From contig ONMB01000001.1 in assembly GCA_900318825.1 (NCBI GenBank), positions 1 through 64,000 on the forward strand: 64,000 nt of DNA, written 5' to 3'. Below the pieces are notes generated by a model, which saw nothing but the letters and a program-made list of their open reading frames with translations, was not told where the DNA came from and searched no databases. Every line of letters starts with the position of its first letter. The stretch's first letter is position 1. Positions 1-8,481 of the stretch are shown one piece after another. A program made the position numbers and the translations under genes. This stretch comes from an uncultured Ruminococcus sp. (GTDB lineage: Bacteria; Bacillota; Clostridia; Oscillospirales; Ruminococcaceae).

Positions 1-74
1 GCGGTGAATGGAGAATACTGACTGCATCATCTGTTTCTAGATGAGCTTAAATAATGGTATCCTGCTTTAAATAT
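1..74. other. window edge, probable 3' end of an upstream gene
   Basis: Only short reading frames ending at 21 and 44 are visible, so the upstream gene cannot be identified. The stretch leads directly into two terminator hairpins. Confidence 0.3.
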
Positions 75-103
75 AAAAACCGGGACTTTATGTCCCGGTT
101 TTT
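75..103 (+). terminator. intrinsic terminator
   Basis: Perfect 12-bp inverted repeat (AAAAACCGGGAC and its complement) with a 5-base loop and a T run. The A-rich left arm makes it potentially bidirectional. Confidence 0.8.
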
Positions 104-135
104 AAGCAGTATATTGAATTATAACAAATAGACCG

Positions 136-160
136 CCCTCCATATGGAGGGTATTTTTTT
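136..160 (+). terminator. intrinsic terminator
   Basis: CCCTCC ATAT GGAGGG hairpin followed by TATTTTTTT. It insulates the cwlD-like gene start from upstream transcription. Confidence 0.75.
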
Positions 161-275
161 ACAAAGCTGCCTCTTATGAGTTTTTGAGAAACGCCTTGTT
201 AAATGCTCCTATTTGCGCATATTCGCCGCTATATCCGCGTATACTGTACAAACACTTTTCCAAAGGAGCAATGCT

Positions 276-455
276 ATGAAAAATGCTAAAAGAAAGATCA
301 TCGGCGGTGCTGTGATATCAGTCTGTGCTCTTTGCGCAGCAGCTGCCGGTTCAAAAATTGATAACAAAATTGAGGACTCCGTTACTGTCTCGGCTCTCCC
401 GGCAGAGGAAACTCCGGTCATCGTGCTCGATGCCGGTCACGGCGCGTCAACTTAA
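276..455 (+). pseudogene. cwlD: CwlD-type N-acetylmuramoyl-L-alanine amidase, 5' part of an interrupted gene
   Basis: This is the first 56 residues of an Amidase_3 zinc amidase. It has a Lys-rich N-terminus, a hydrophobic signal or anchor segment (about residues 8-25), a short linker, then VIVLDAGHG, the start of the catalytic strand with the first zinc-ligand His. After that the frame runs into foreign sequence (AST, stop). The start at 276 has AAAGGAG 7-8 bases upstream. The missing part lies at 13178-13742; joining the two at TCACGGCG gives LDAGHGGADGG and a 241-residue protein, close to B. subtilis CwlD (237). CwlD acts in making muramic delta-lactam in spore cortex. As it stands this half cannot be active. 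Confidence 0.85.
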
Positions 456-457
456 AC
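420..457. other. left attachment junction (attL-like)
   Basis: Chromosomal cwlD sequence (up to GATGCCGG) meets the shared core TCACGGCG (437-444) and then element sequence CGTCAACTTAAAC. The element side has an arm that is near-complementary to the element side of the right junction. Confidence 0.75.
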
Positions 458-464
458 ATAGTTC

Positions 465-495
465 AAAAAGGAGAGCCGCAAGGCTCTCCTGAATT
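465..495 (+). terminator. terminator at the left end of the element
   Basis: AAGGAGAGCC GCAA GGCTCTCCT hairpin followed by GAATTCTTAT. Almost the same sequence recurs at 4524-4558 after the recombinase gene. Confidence 0.65.
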
Positions 496-680
496 CTTAT
501 ATGCATCAATATTGCCCAAAATATAATCTAATCTGTCAACTCGCATTAAATTGTGATCTCGACTTAACAATCATGTGCTAATATGCAGATAAGACCGACT
601 GCTTTCACAATCGGTCTCATCATACACTCTTTTATTACACTATTTTTCGTTTACACAGAATTTGGGATCGACTCTGTTCT

Positions 681-851
681 TCATTCTGCAAAAAGTGAAT
701 TACGGTGCTTTGGATTGCGCTTGTAAGCCTTCTTGTTTTCCTGAGTGACACGGGTGACAGGATTGATACCGTTCCAGTCCCGGCGCTGTGCGGAGTTGAT
801 CTTTTTCTGTTCTTTCTTGCTCATTTTCTCAAAAGATACGAATTTCTCCAT
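681..851 (-). CDS. 56-residue basic protein, paralogue of the rtcB-operon small protein
   Basis: A Lys/Arg-rich soluble protein with motifs SKKEQKK, RRDWNG and NPVTRV. It matches 38 of 56 residues with the protein at 42925-43095, and both keep exactly 56 residues, so the ORF is real although short. Its ATG overlaps the stop of the rtcB fragment by one base (TAATG), indicating translational coupling. Function unknown. The repeated linkage to RtcB, an RNA ligase, suggests a role in RNA repair or binding, which is inference. Confidence 0.7.
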   Translation of the reverse strand: MEKFVSFEKMSKKEQKKINSAQRRDWNGINPVTRVTQENKKAYKRNPKHRNSLFAE

Positions 852-1345
852 TATTCCTCACCTGCCTTGAAGTTGTAGATAGGCTTGATTATTTCGTTTA
901 TCTCGACGGTATCGCAGATATTACCAACAATGTCGTCAATAGACTTATACGCCATAGGACACTCGTCAAGTGTCTGAGCGTTTACCGATGTGTTGTAGAT
1001 ACCGTTCATCTGCTTCTTGAACTCCGACACTGTGAAGCTTTCCTTTGCCTGTGAACGCGACATAATACGTCCTGCACCGTGAGGTGCGGAACAGTTCCAG
1101 TCAGGATTTCCCTTACCTGTGCAGATAAGGCTGCCATCACGCATATTTATCGGTATGAGCAGCTTCTCCCCTGCCTGTGCAGACACGGCTCCCTTACGGA
1201 GTATCATAGTCTCTGTGTCAATGTAGTTGTGTATCGTTGTGAACTGCTCCTCAATGTGGAGGTGCATACCCTTGATTATCTCGTCCATCATCGCCTGACG
1301 GTTGAGCATTGCAAACTGCTGCACTATCTTCATGTCATGGATAAC
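851..1345 (-). pseudogene. rtcB: RtcB RNA ligase, 3' fragment
   Basis: The C-terminal 160 or so residues of RtcB, about 91% identical to the complete copy at 43552-44757. It keeps the guanylylated-His context (CSAPHGAGR) but has lost the N-terminal metal-binding part. Homology stops abruptly near 1345, three codons upstream of the Met at 1333, and a stop codon follows just beyond. The GNAT gene that separates rtcB from the small basic ORF in the intact operon is absent here, so this is a rearranged, probably non-functional copy carried by the element. Confidence 0.85.
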
Positions 1346-1504
1346 TCATTTTTTCTCACTCGCTTTCTGACAACTTACCCTCCTCTTAAAGCTCAAAAAT
1401 ATTTTTTGAATTTTATGTCTGATTTGAAATTCTGTCTGCGATTGTATATTATGAAAGCGATGATACGTATCACAAAGCAAAGCAATCAATAAGGGGCGAT
1501 GAAC

Positions 1505-2365
1505 ATGGAGCGTAATGCAGCCGGCATCACCGAACTATCAAATGATGAAAAAGAGAGGATGTTTTCTATGAGTATCAATAAGTATAATGCAAATAATAAT
1601 AACGACAAACGCACAGGTCGTGCTAACCACAGATATGCAGCAGTTGCAGCTGCATTCGCTCTCCTCATTGGAGGAATAGGTGGAAGTTTTGCTCTCGGCA
1701 AGCATATGGAAAAGAACAGCAAGCCCGGCACAGCAGCCGCAGCAGAGGTAACTTCTACATCAATAACTTCTGTCATTGAGACAACAACACCCGTTGACGA
1801 CAGACACGCTCCCGCAGACCTTGATGCATTCGCTCAGGAATGGATCGACAATTACAATGTATGGTTAAAGATCCCGAACGGAGCAGTTCAGCACGAAAAA
1901 GATACTATAAGTTTCAAGATGGCTGAAGGCACATATGTTGATAAAGTAGATGCTTGGAAAATAACTGATGAAGAATACTGTTCAGCTGACGCAATAAACG
2001 AGCATCTCCACGCTTTCTGGGCTCCCGGAAGCAAGGATGATATAAAAGTTCCTGATCTCACAGAGAAGATCGACAGCCAAACAGCTGAGTATACTGATTT
2101 CACAAAGAGTATATACTTCACCTATAAGAATGAACTTTACAGAACCGCAGGTAATTCAAGCGTCGAAGGCACAAGAACTTCTCCCTCCGCCGAAAAACTG
2201 AACGACAACGAAATTCTCGTTCACTGGGATCTCGGCTGGGAAGGTATAACAGAACCTCAGACTATGCACCTTGTATGGGTAGATGAACTCAATGACTGGC
2301 GCGTTGACAATATTGTCTGCGGAAGCGATTATCCCGGCAATTCTACTGAAACAGCTGTAAAGTAA
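1505..2365 (+). CDS. anti-sigma-like single-pass membrane protein
   Basis: About 286 residues. A short cytosolic N-terminus contains the motif DEKERMFSMSINK, like the KARLYTMSKRK stretch of the anti-sigma-type protein at 31557-33053. One membrane helix lies at about residues 46-66 (AAVAAAFALLIGGIGG), then a Ser/Thr/Ala linker and an extracytoplasmic domain of about 190 residues rich in Trp, Tyr and acidic residues. No sigma gene is adjacent, unlike its relative. ATG 1505 is preferred because AAGGGGCG lies 8 bases upstream; ATG 1499 would sit on that site. Precise function unknown. Confidence 0.6.
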   Translation: MERNAAGITELSNDEKERMFSMSINKYNANNNNDKRTGRANHRYAAVAAAFALLIGGIGGSFALGKHMEKNSKPGTAAAAEVTSTSITSVIETTTPVDDRHAPADLDAFAQEWIDNYNVWLKIPNGAVQHEKDTISFKMAEGTYVDKVDAWKITDEEYCSADAINEHLHAFWAPGSKDDIKVPDLTEKIDSQTAEYTDFTKSIYFTYKNELYRTAGNSSVEGTRTSPSAEKLNDNEILVHWDLGWEGITEPQTMHLVWVDELNDWRVDNIVCGSDYPGNSTETAVK

Positions 2366-2723
2366 CTCTTAAACGGCTATCAAACGGATTTTTATCATAA
2401 TAAAAAAGGAAAAGTATTTATCATATTCACATTACTTCAAATCGCTGCCCATATGGGCAGCGATTCAGCTATATATAATAATATCACAGCAAAAAGCCGG
2501 ACAATAAATAGTGTCCGGCTGATTTTATCTTGTCTAAGAGTGAAAATTGAAGAAAAACCTAACTTTTTACTAACTATCAAACTAATAAGGATAACTTTGA
2601 AAGATCAGAAGAATCTACTTCCATCTCCGTTCATACCTAATAATGACTATCCCCCCAACAAGTTCAAGTATGTTCATAAATAGTTAATGCTCCACATATC
2701 ATTCAATAAAAGGAGTGCTCTTT
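2366..2723. other. intergenic region with two hairpins
   Basis: No convincing gene. It holds a perfect 24-base palindrome at 2441-2464 (ATCGCTGCCCAT and its complement) without a T run, and a terminator-like hairpin at 2495-2520 (AGCCGGAC, 10-base loop, GTCCGGCT, then GATTTTAT). A 76-codon frame at 2453-2683 runs through both hairpins and has no ribosome site. Confidence 0.5.
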
Positions 2724-2843
2724 ATGAAAGAAACCATACATACCCAGAACAGCTTTCAAACATCGGAGAAGGCACTGCTGCAAAAAGCAGTCACCGAAAA
2801 GGTAAGTAAGCTGATAAACAGTCAGATACGCAAAAGCAACTGA
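2724..2843 (+). CDS. 39-residue protein ahead of the recombinase
   Basis: Reads MKETIHTQNSFQTSEKALLQ and onward, ending QIRKSN, with the ribosome site AAAGGAG 8-10 bases upstream. It is basic, predicted helical, and ends 31 bases before the recombinase start, so it is likely cotranscribed. Small basic proteins next to large serine integrases often act as recombination directionality factors; this assignment is only a suggestion from position. Confidence 0.5.
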   Translation: MKETIHTQNSFQTSEKALLQKAVTEKVSKLINSQIRKSN

Positions 2844-2874
2844 CTGTATGAACTTTGAACTGGAGGTGAGGTCA

Positions 2875-4446
2875 ATGCCCATGGTAGGTATATACTGCCG
2901 CCTTTCCGTAGAGGACAGGAACAAAACAGACAGTGATCCCAGCGCAAGCATACAGCACCAAAAAGCAATGCTGTGCGACTACTGTCATGAACGCGATTGG
3001 ACGATCTACGACATATATATTGATGACGGTTACAGCGGCATTGACCGCAGCCGTCCTGAATTCAACAGACTGCTGAGAGATTGTGAGAACGGCAATATCG
3101 ACATTGTTCTATGCAAGGACCAGTCCCGTTTTTCACGCGACACAGTTGTGATCGAGCAGTTCATCAACGACAAGTTTTTAGAATGGGGTATACGTTTCAT
3201 CGGAATAGCTGACAATGCCGATACTGACAGCGAAAGCTACTCCACAATGAGACTTTTTACAAGTGCCTATAACGAGATGTACGTCAAGGACATATCTGCA
3301 AAGATTCGCCGCACTCTTGCCTATAAACGCGAGCAGGGACAGTTTATCGGCTCGTTTGCTCCATACGGATATATGATCGATCCGAATGACAAGCATCGTC
3401 TTATCATTGATGAAGAGACTGCTCCTGTTGTGCGGTTAATATTCGATATGTATGTCAGCGGATATGGCTACCGAAAAATAGTTCAGCATCTCAACAATGA
3501 CGGCATTATCAGTCCGACAGAATACAAACGTCAGAAAGGTTCAAAGTACGTCAACAAAAACGCTGACTCCAGCAATGCAAAAGGTCTATGGACTCAATGC
3601 ACTATTTCGAGAATACTTGCAAACGAAATGTACACCGGTACACTCGTTCAAGGCAAATCCCACCATATCAGCTACAAGAACAAGAAACGGAAAAAGGTCG
3701 AGCCGGAAGATTGGATACGCATACCTGATGCCCATGAGCCTATAATAGACAGCGATACATGGAGCCGTACTCAGGAACGTCTCAAAAGCCATACGAGAGT
3801 CGGCAGAGTTTCAAAGGAACTGTCTCCCCTTTCAGGCAAAGTCAGATGTGCCTGCTGCGGACGTCCGATGAAGCGTAACGTCTACTACAACAAGGCTAAG
3901 ACTATCAAATACTACAGCCTGCAATGCGCTACCTACAAAACAGGTGCTATGAACTGTCCCAACAAGTCAAACATAAGCGGACTTGTACTTGAAAAGAGAA
4001 TACTTGATGAGCTGAATGCTATCATTGAGAAGTATTGTCAGACAGACAAAATAGAGTTCGGTGAAATATACACTGAACAGCTAAATCAGCTTGAAGCTGA
4101 CCTTGCAAAGCTCAATGAAAGGCATAGTTCAGCAGAACAGCGGCTTGTCAGTATGTATAAGGATAAGCTGGACGGCATCATATCAAATGAGGACTATATA
4201 CTTTTCCGACAGAGTCTGAATAATGAAGAACATGAAATCTCCGAACACATAAACAGTATCAACCAGCAGATAGCGGAATGTCGTGAACGCAAAAAGAATA
4301 CCGAAGATCAAAAAGCTGTCATAGACAAGTACACTCACTTTAACGAGCTCGATCGGACTGTCGCAGACGAATTCATCGACTATATTGAGATAGGAACGCT
4401 CAACGATAACAGTGAACGTCAGATACATATCCACTGGAAGCTATAA
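2875..4446 (+). CDS. large serine recombinase (site-specific integrase/excisionase)
   Basis: About 523 residues. The N-terminal resolvase catalytic domain (1-150) has the nucleophile Ser in YCRLS and the conserved CKDQSRFSRD. Then comes a recombinase domain (about 160-290: APYGYMID, LIIDEETAPVVRLIF), a zinc ribbon (CACCGRPM with later Cys residues, about 320-365) and a C-terminal coiled coil (about 390-470). This is the integrase class used by many Firmicute elements and by Bacillus skin-type elements. Start 2875 is chosen for GGAGG 8 bases upstream; ATG 2848 lacks a site. It is probably the enzyme that inserted, and could excise, the 437-13185 segment. Confidence 0.93.
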   Translation: MPMVGIYCRLSVEDRNKTDSDPSASIQHQKAMLCDYCHERDWTIYDIYIDDGYSGIDRSRPEFNRLLRDCENGNIDIVLCKDQSRFSRDTVVIEQFINDKFLEWGIRFIGIADNADTDSESYSTMRLFTSAYNEMYVKDISAKIRRTLAYKREQGQFIGSFAPYGYMIDPNDKHRLIIDEETAPVVRLIFDMYVSGYGYRKIVQHLNNDGIISPTEYKRQKGSKYVNKNADSSNAKGLWTQCTISRILANEMYTGTLVQGKSHHISYKNKKRKKVEPEDWIRIPDAHEPIIDSDTWSRTQERLKSHTRVGRVSKELSPLSGKVRCACCGRPMKRNVYYNKAKTIKYYSLQCATYKTGAMNCPNKSNISGLVLEKRILDELNAIIEKYCQTDKIEFGEIYTEQLNQLEADLAKLNERHSSAEQRLVSMYKDKLDGIISNEDYILFRQSLNNEEHEISEHINSINQQIAECRERKKNTEDQKAVIDKYTHFNELDRTVADEFIDYIEIGTLNDNSERQIHIHWKL

Positions 4447-4523
4447 GCACACGTTTGATATCAAAGAGTGCTGTCCCGAAGGTAAAGCTCTTTACCGCTC
4501 AGACCACATATCCGACTTGATGA

Positions 4524-4558
4524 AAAAAGGAGAGCCTTGCGGCTCTCCTGAATTTTTA
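4524..4558. terminator. terminator between convergent recombinase and M4 protease genes
   Basis: AGGAGAGCC TTGC GGCTCTCCT hairpin with A and T tracts on its two sides, so usable from both directions. Near copy of the hairpin at 465-495. Confidence 0.75.
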
Positions 4559-4571
4559 TTTGGATTATTGA

Positions 4572-6488
4572 TCAGAAATTCTTGATCTCGCCTAAAACGT
4601 ACTTGTTAAGAAGAACAAGATCATTTTTATCAACATCTCCGTCGAAGTCTAAGTCTGCCTGTGCTCTCTCAGTACTTGTAAGCGCCTTTGTATTACTCAA
4701 AACACGTCTCATTATAACAATATCAAATGAATCTATGACACCGTCACCTGTAAGATCGCCTATCATCTCGTTCGTATCGTAGATATGAACTCTGTTGAAA
4801 GCTGTCTTGACCTTTCTTACAGTCTCTTCCTGTGTCCTGTTCTGTACCACTTTCTGAGTAGCCTTAACCATTGCAGTTCTAAGGCTCTTGAAAGTTGCAG
4901 CAGTAGCACCCTTGGGAAGATAATCAAGTGCATTGAACCAAATCTTTGCACCGGTAGTTGCATCTATACCAAGATGATCCATCCAATACGCAACGTGAGA
5001 AATGATTCTTCCGCCTGCGTGAGAACCAATTCTGTTTACATCAGCTGTATTGACATAAACCTTTCTTTCTGACAGATGTCTTAAATTTTTATAAGTTGAA
5101 GAAGAATTGCTGCCTAAAACTCTATCTGTACTATGAATCCACTCACGTGACATATCAGCATATTCACCCATGATATCACTATATCCTTCATCTATAGCAC
5201 CAGCTTCGCCTGAACTTCCCCATCCAATCTTATAACCAGTGACGCAATGAGTAAACTCATGTCCAACTGTGTCAATATCAGATCCGTAAGAACGTGTATT
5301 TTTGCCGTCACCTTCACCAAATCCAATAAATGTGCCCCAGCTATATGCATTAGATAACCTTCCCTGGCTCTCATTCTTGAGATTAGGAATGATATACATA
5401 GCAGCGCCCTTTCCATCATATCCGCAGTAGTTGTCGAATGTATTCTTATAGAAATCGTAAACCTTTTCATAGTTGTAAAGAATAGCAACTGCCAGCTGTT
5501 CATCATTACTACTTGTGAACTGATTATTATACGATTTTACAGTTTTTGAAGAATTACGAGCATTAAAACTATTACCAAGGTAATATGAAGGATCCATAAC
5601 GATATACGCATTTCTCTTCATATCATGAAGCTTAAATAGACTGCCTTCCTTTGCAATATCAACATTGAAGCTATAAACATTATTCGGAAGAATTCTTCTT
5701 ACATTTGACATAAGAAGATTGTTAGAATAAATAGTATTATTGTTAGCTGCTGTATCATCCTTACATCTGATGTCTTTAATAACTTCTCCGGAAGTTGCAT
5801 CAACGTATACAGTCTTTGTTGTAAGGAGATCCGTATCAAGCTTCCAAGCAAGTTTAAAGCTCTCATTGTCTTCAGAATAGATGGCCAGTTTATGTGAAGA
5901 CACATTTATCTGACCGAACTTAGCAACAACTGCATCGATTGCCTGCTGTGCTGAAATAGCAGATGTAGTATCGATTGAGAAATCAGATACTACTGAGCTG
6001 TTGAGGAACTCAGCTTCACCTGTCTCCTTGTCAACTACTACTGTGATATATGAGTTAACCATCTCAAGTCCCTGATAGAACTGCTTGAATGTATAGATTC
6101 TGTTGTATTCACTCTCAGAAACGTCATCGAGACGGATCTCACGGTTAACGTTGTCGATTCCGAGGAGTTCAGAAGCCTTAGCGATAATATCCTTAGCATC
6201 GTTGCTGTTATCAACTGTCTCATCTGAAAGAAGACCATCGATCTTAGTAACATTGTTATTATCATCAACTGCTACTGTAAGATCAGAATCATTGATATCT
6301 ATAAGGTCAGAAAGAGCATCCTCAGCTGCACCGCTGTTAAGTTCAAGACCGATCTGCTGCGCGTATGTCTCTGCTTCACTAGGAGCATCTACTGCTCCGG
6401 CAGGCATTGCGATAAAGCACTGCTGAGCTGCGATGAGAAGTGAAGAAGTAACTGAAAGTAATTTTTTAGTATTGAATTTCATTTTCAT
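4572..6488 (-). CDS. secreted M4-family (thermolysin-like) metalloprotease with dockerin
   Basis: 638 residues. Signal peptide 1-32, FTP/PepSY-type propeptide (about 40-245), then an M4 catalytic domain with zinc motif HEFTH (410-414) and the third ligand Glu434 in GAIDEGYSD. The active-site His region is RIGSHAGGRIISH (about 486-498). The C-terminus (about 576-638) is a dockerin with two calcium loops (DLTGDGVIDSFD and DLDFDGDVDKND), so the protease should dock to a cohesin. It sits inside the element, convergent with the recombinase, with its own promoter at 6593-6621 and a long leader. All catalytic residues are present. Confidence 0.92.
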   Translation of the reverse strand: MKMKFNTKKLLSVTSSLLIAAQQCFIAMPAGAVDAPSEAETYAQQIGLELNSGAAEDALSDLIDINDSDLTVAVDDNNNVTKIDGLLSDETVDNSNDAKDIIAKASELLGIDNVNREIRLDDVSESEYNRIYTFKQFYQGLEMVNSYITVVVDKETGEAEFLNSSVVSDFSIDTTSAISAQQAIDAVVAKFGQINVSSHKLAIYSEDNESFKLAWKLDTDLLTTKTVYVDATSGEVIKDIRCKDDTAANNNTIYSNNLLMSNVRRILPNNVYSFNVDIAKEGSLFKLHDMKRNAYIVMDPSYYLGNSFNARNSSKTVKSYNNQFTSSNDEQLAVAILYNYEKVYDFYKNTFDNYCGYDGKGAAMYIIPNLKNESQGRLSNAYSWGTFIGFGEGDGKNTRSYGSDIDTVGHEFTHCVTGYKIGWGSSGEAGAIDEGYSDIMGEYADMSREWIHSTDRVLGSNSSSTYKNLRHLSERKVYVNTADVNRIGSHAGGRIISHVAYWMDHLGIDATTGAKIWFNALDYLPKGATAATFKSLRTAMVKATQKVVQNRTQEETVRKVKTAFNRVHIYDTNEMIGDLTGDGVIDSFDIVIMRRVLSNTKALTSTERAQADLDFDGDVDKNDLVLLNKYVLGEIKNF

Positions 6489-6592
6489 TCTCCTGTTAAT
6501 CCTTTATTTTTTACATAGCATTGTTAAATTCGTAATTGTCAATTGTTATGTTTGTAGCCAATATTAGCTAAATATAGTTGCAACTTATATTT

Positions 6593-6621
6593 ATTATATT
6601 ATCTTTGTCAAAATTTGTCAA
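6593..6621 (-). promoter_or_regulatory. sigma-A promoter of the M4 protease gene
   Basis: TTGACA, 17-base spacer, TATAAT on the minus strand, about 100 bases upstream of the start codon. The spacer begins with a second TTTTGACA. Confidence 0.75.
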
Positions 6622-6778
6622 CCATTTTTTCATTCAGCTTCTTTTTTTCAGCTATGCGATATAACTTATCAACCCGGAAATAAAGATATTATATATTTTA
6701 ACACAAAAATCCAATAATCTTCTGTAAGCCTTAGGTAAGGGAAAAATCAATATCCGTAAATATTAATAATGCAGAAGC

Positions 6779-6823
6779 ATACTTGACATAAGTCAATAAG
6801 TGTGTTATACTTGACATAAGTCA
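6779..6823 (+). promoter_or_regulatory. promoter with duplicated operator for the DUF134-NifX operon
   Basis: TTGACA (6783-6788), 17 bases, TATACT (6806-6811). The 17-base sequence ATACTTGACATAAGTCA occurs twice, at 6779-6795 and 6807-6823, with 28-base periodicity, one copy over the -35 and one over the -10 and start region. Each contains the partial palindrome TGACaTAaGTCA. The layout suggests an operator, possibly bound by the HTH protein it precedes. Confidence 0.75.
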
Positions 6824-6839
6824 GAAAGGAGATGTGGCT

Positions 6840-7571
6840 ATGCCAAGACCGCAAAAATCACGCCGTATCTGCTGTTATCCCGATTACTGGAGCTTCGCCC
6901 CCGATCAGGACAAGGCAAATGATACGATAGTAATGTCGCTTGACGAGTTTGAAACGCTACGTCTTATCGACTATCAGTCTAAGACACAAGAGCAGTGTGC
7001 CGCTGAAATGAAGGTGGCAAGAACTACCGTTACGGCGATATATGATACTGCAAGAAGAAAGCTCGCACAGGCTTTGGTCGAAGGCAGACGCATCGTCATT
7101 TCAGGCGGGAATTATACTCTTGATAACACTATCTCGGAGGAGATAACTCAGAAAGGAAGTACCATTATGAGAATTGCAGTAACCTATGAAAACGGACAGA
7201 TATTCCAGCATTTCGGCAGAACAGAGCAGTTCAAGCTCTATGACGTTGCTGACGGCAAGATAATCAACGAGCAGATCGTCGGCACAGGCGGTACAGGACA
7301 CGGTGCTCTCGCAGGTTTCCTGAAGAACGCTCAGGTTGACGTACTCATCTGCGGAGGTATCGGCGGCGGAGCTCAGATGGCTATGCAGGAGGCTGGAATC
7401 GCTCTCTACGGCGGCAATACAGGAAGTGCCGATGAAGCTGTTGCTGAATTCCTCGCACAGACACTCACACAGAATTCCGATCCTACCTGCGATCACCACG
7501 CTCACGAACACGGCGACGGACACTCCTGCGGAAATCACGGCTGCGGTAGTCACAGTTGCGGTAATCACTGA
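6840..7571 (+). CDS. DUF134 HTH / NifX-type iron-molybdenum cofactor-binding fusion protein
   Basis: 243 residues. The N-terminal 95 or so form a DUF134 domain (MPRPQKSRRIC, then a sigma-region-4-like helix-turn-helix TQEQCAAEMKVARTTV). After a linker, residues from about 110 form a dinitrogenase Fe-Mo cofactor (NifX/NifB C-terminal) domain with FQHFGRTEQF and ICGGIGGGAQ. The tail is rich in His and Cys (DHHAHEHGDGHSCGNHGC) and is likely to bind metal. ATG 6840 has AGGAG at ideal spacing; GTG 6834 is too close. It overlaps the MBL gene by one base (TGATG). This family often pairs with MBL hydrolases in anaerobes; a metal or Fe-S sensing role is inferred. Confidence 0.85.
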   Translation: MPRPQKSRRICCYPDYWSFAPDQDKANDTIVMSLDEFETLRLIDYQSKTQEQCAAEMKVARTTVTAIYDTARRKLAQALVEGRRIVISGGNYTLDNTISEEITQKGSTIMRIAVTYENGQIFQHFGRTEQFKLYDVADGKIINEQIVGTGGTGHGALAGFLKNAQVDVLICGGIGGGAQMAMQEAGIALYGGNTGSADEAVAEFLAQTLTQNSDPTCDHHAHEHGDGHSCGNHGCGSHSCGNH

Positions 7572-8380
7572 TGAAAATAGTAACGCTTGTAGAGAATACC
7601 TGCGGACATAACGAATGTATCGCTGAACACGGACTTTCGCTCTACATCGAGACCGAAAGGCACAATCTTCTGCTTGACACAGGACAGACGAACGCAGTAG
7701 TCAAGAATGCGGAAGTTCTCGGGATAGACCTATCCGCTGTCGATACAGTTGTACTCAGTCACGGACACTATGACCATTCGGGAGGTATACTTCCCTTCTC
7801 GCAGATAAACCATAGTGCCCGGATAATCATGCAGAAAGCAGCTGCCGAACCGCACTACAACGGCGAACGCTACATCGGCATTGACAAGGCTATACTTGAA
7901 TTGCCGAATGTTCAGCTTATTGATGGAGATGTCCGGATCGACGATGAATTATTCCTGTTCAGCGGTATCACTGGCAGGCGCTGTTATCCACAGGGCAACC
8001 GCAAACTCTCACGTTTGAAGAACGGAGTACAAGTCCCCGATGATTTTGCACACGAACAGTGTCTTGTTATAAATCAGGACGGCAAGAGCTGGCTTCTGTC
8101 AGGCTGTTCACATAATGGTATTCTCAATATACTCGACCGATACAGAGAGATATTCGGCAGTGCTCCCGACAACGTCATAACGGGTTTCCACATGATGAAG
8201 AAAGACGGCGAGCATACCGAAGAAGAAAAAGCCGTCATAATCCAGACGGCTCAGGAACTTTCTCAGCTTGATACCGTCTTTTACAGCGGACACTGCACCG
8301 GTATCCCTGCTTTTGAACTTATGAAAGAGATAATGGGCAGTAACCTTATCGCTCTGCACAGCGGAGAAGAAATTCTATAA
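7571..8380 (+). CDS. MBL-fold metallo-hydrolase
   Basis: 269 residues with the binuclear metal motif SHGHYDHSGG (about residues 63-72) and further ligands at CSHNGI (about 178) and HCTG (about 237). It resembles the subfamily annotated as 7,8-dihydropterin-6-methyl-4-(beta-D-ribofuranosyl)-aminobenzene-5'-phosphate synthase-like hydrolases, common beside NifX-domain proteins in anaerobes. Start and upstream stop overlap, so it is translationally coupled to the DUF134-NifX gene. Substrate unknown. Confidence 0.85.
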   Translation: MKIVTLVENTCGHNECIAEHGLSLYIETERHNLLLDTGQTNAVVKNAEVLGIDLSAVDTVVLSHGHYDHSGGILPFSQINHSARIIMQKAAAEPHYNGERYIGIDKAILELPNVQLIDGDVRIDDELFLFSGITGRRCYPQGNRKLSRLKNGVQVPDDFAHEQCLVINQDGKSWLLSGCSHNGILNILDRYREIFGSAPDNVITGFHMMKKDGEHTEEEKAVIIQTAQELSQLDTVFYSGHCTGIPAFELMKEIMGSNLIALHSGEEIL

Positions 8381-8388
8381 CACAAAGC

Positions 8389-8412
8389 CCTCATAGCACC
8401 AAAACTATGAGG
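8389..8412 (+). terminator. terminator after the MBL gene
   Basis: CCTCATAG, 8-base loop, CTATGAGG, then ACTTGTTTTC. Weak T tract. Confidence 0.5.
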
Positions 8413-8481
8413 ACTTGTTTTCATATATAATATACTTGAAGCGACCTTCTGTCTGAGTCTCCTTCGGGAGGCTCATTTCTG

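Noticed and set aside
2453..2683. 76-codon plus-strand frame
   Set aside because: Starts inside a palindrome, crosses a terminator-like hairpin, has no ribosome site and no family resemblance.
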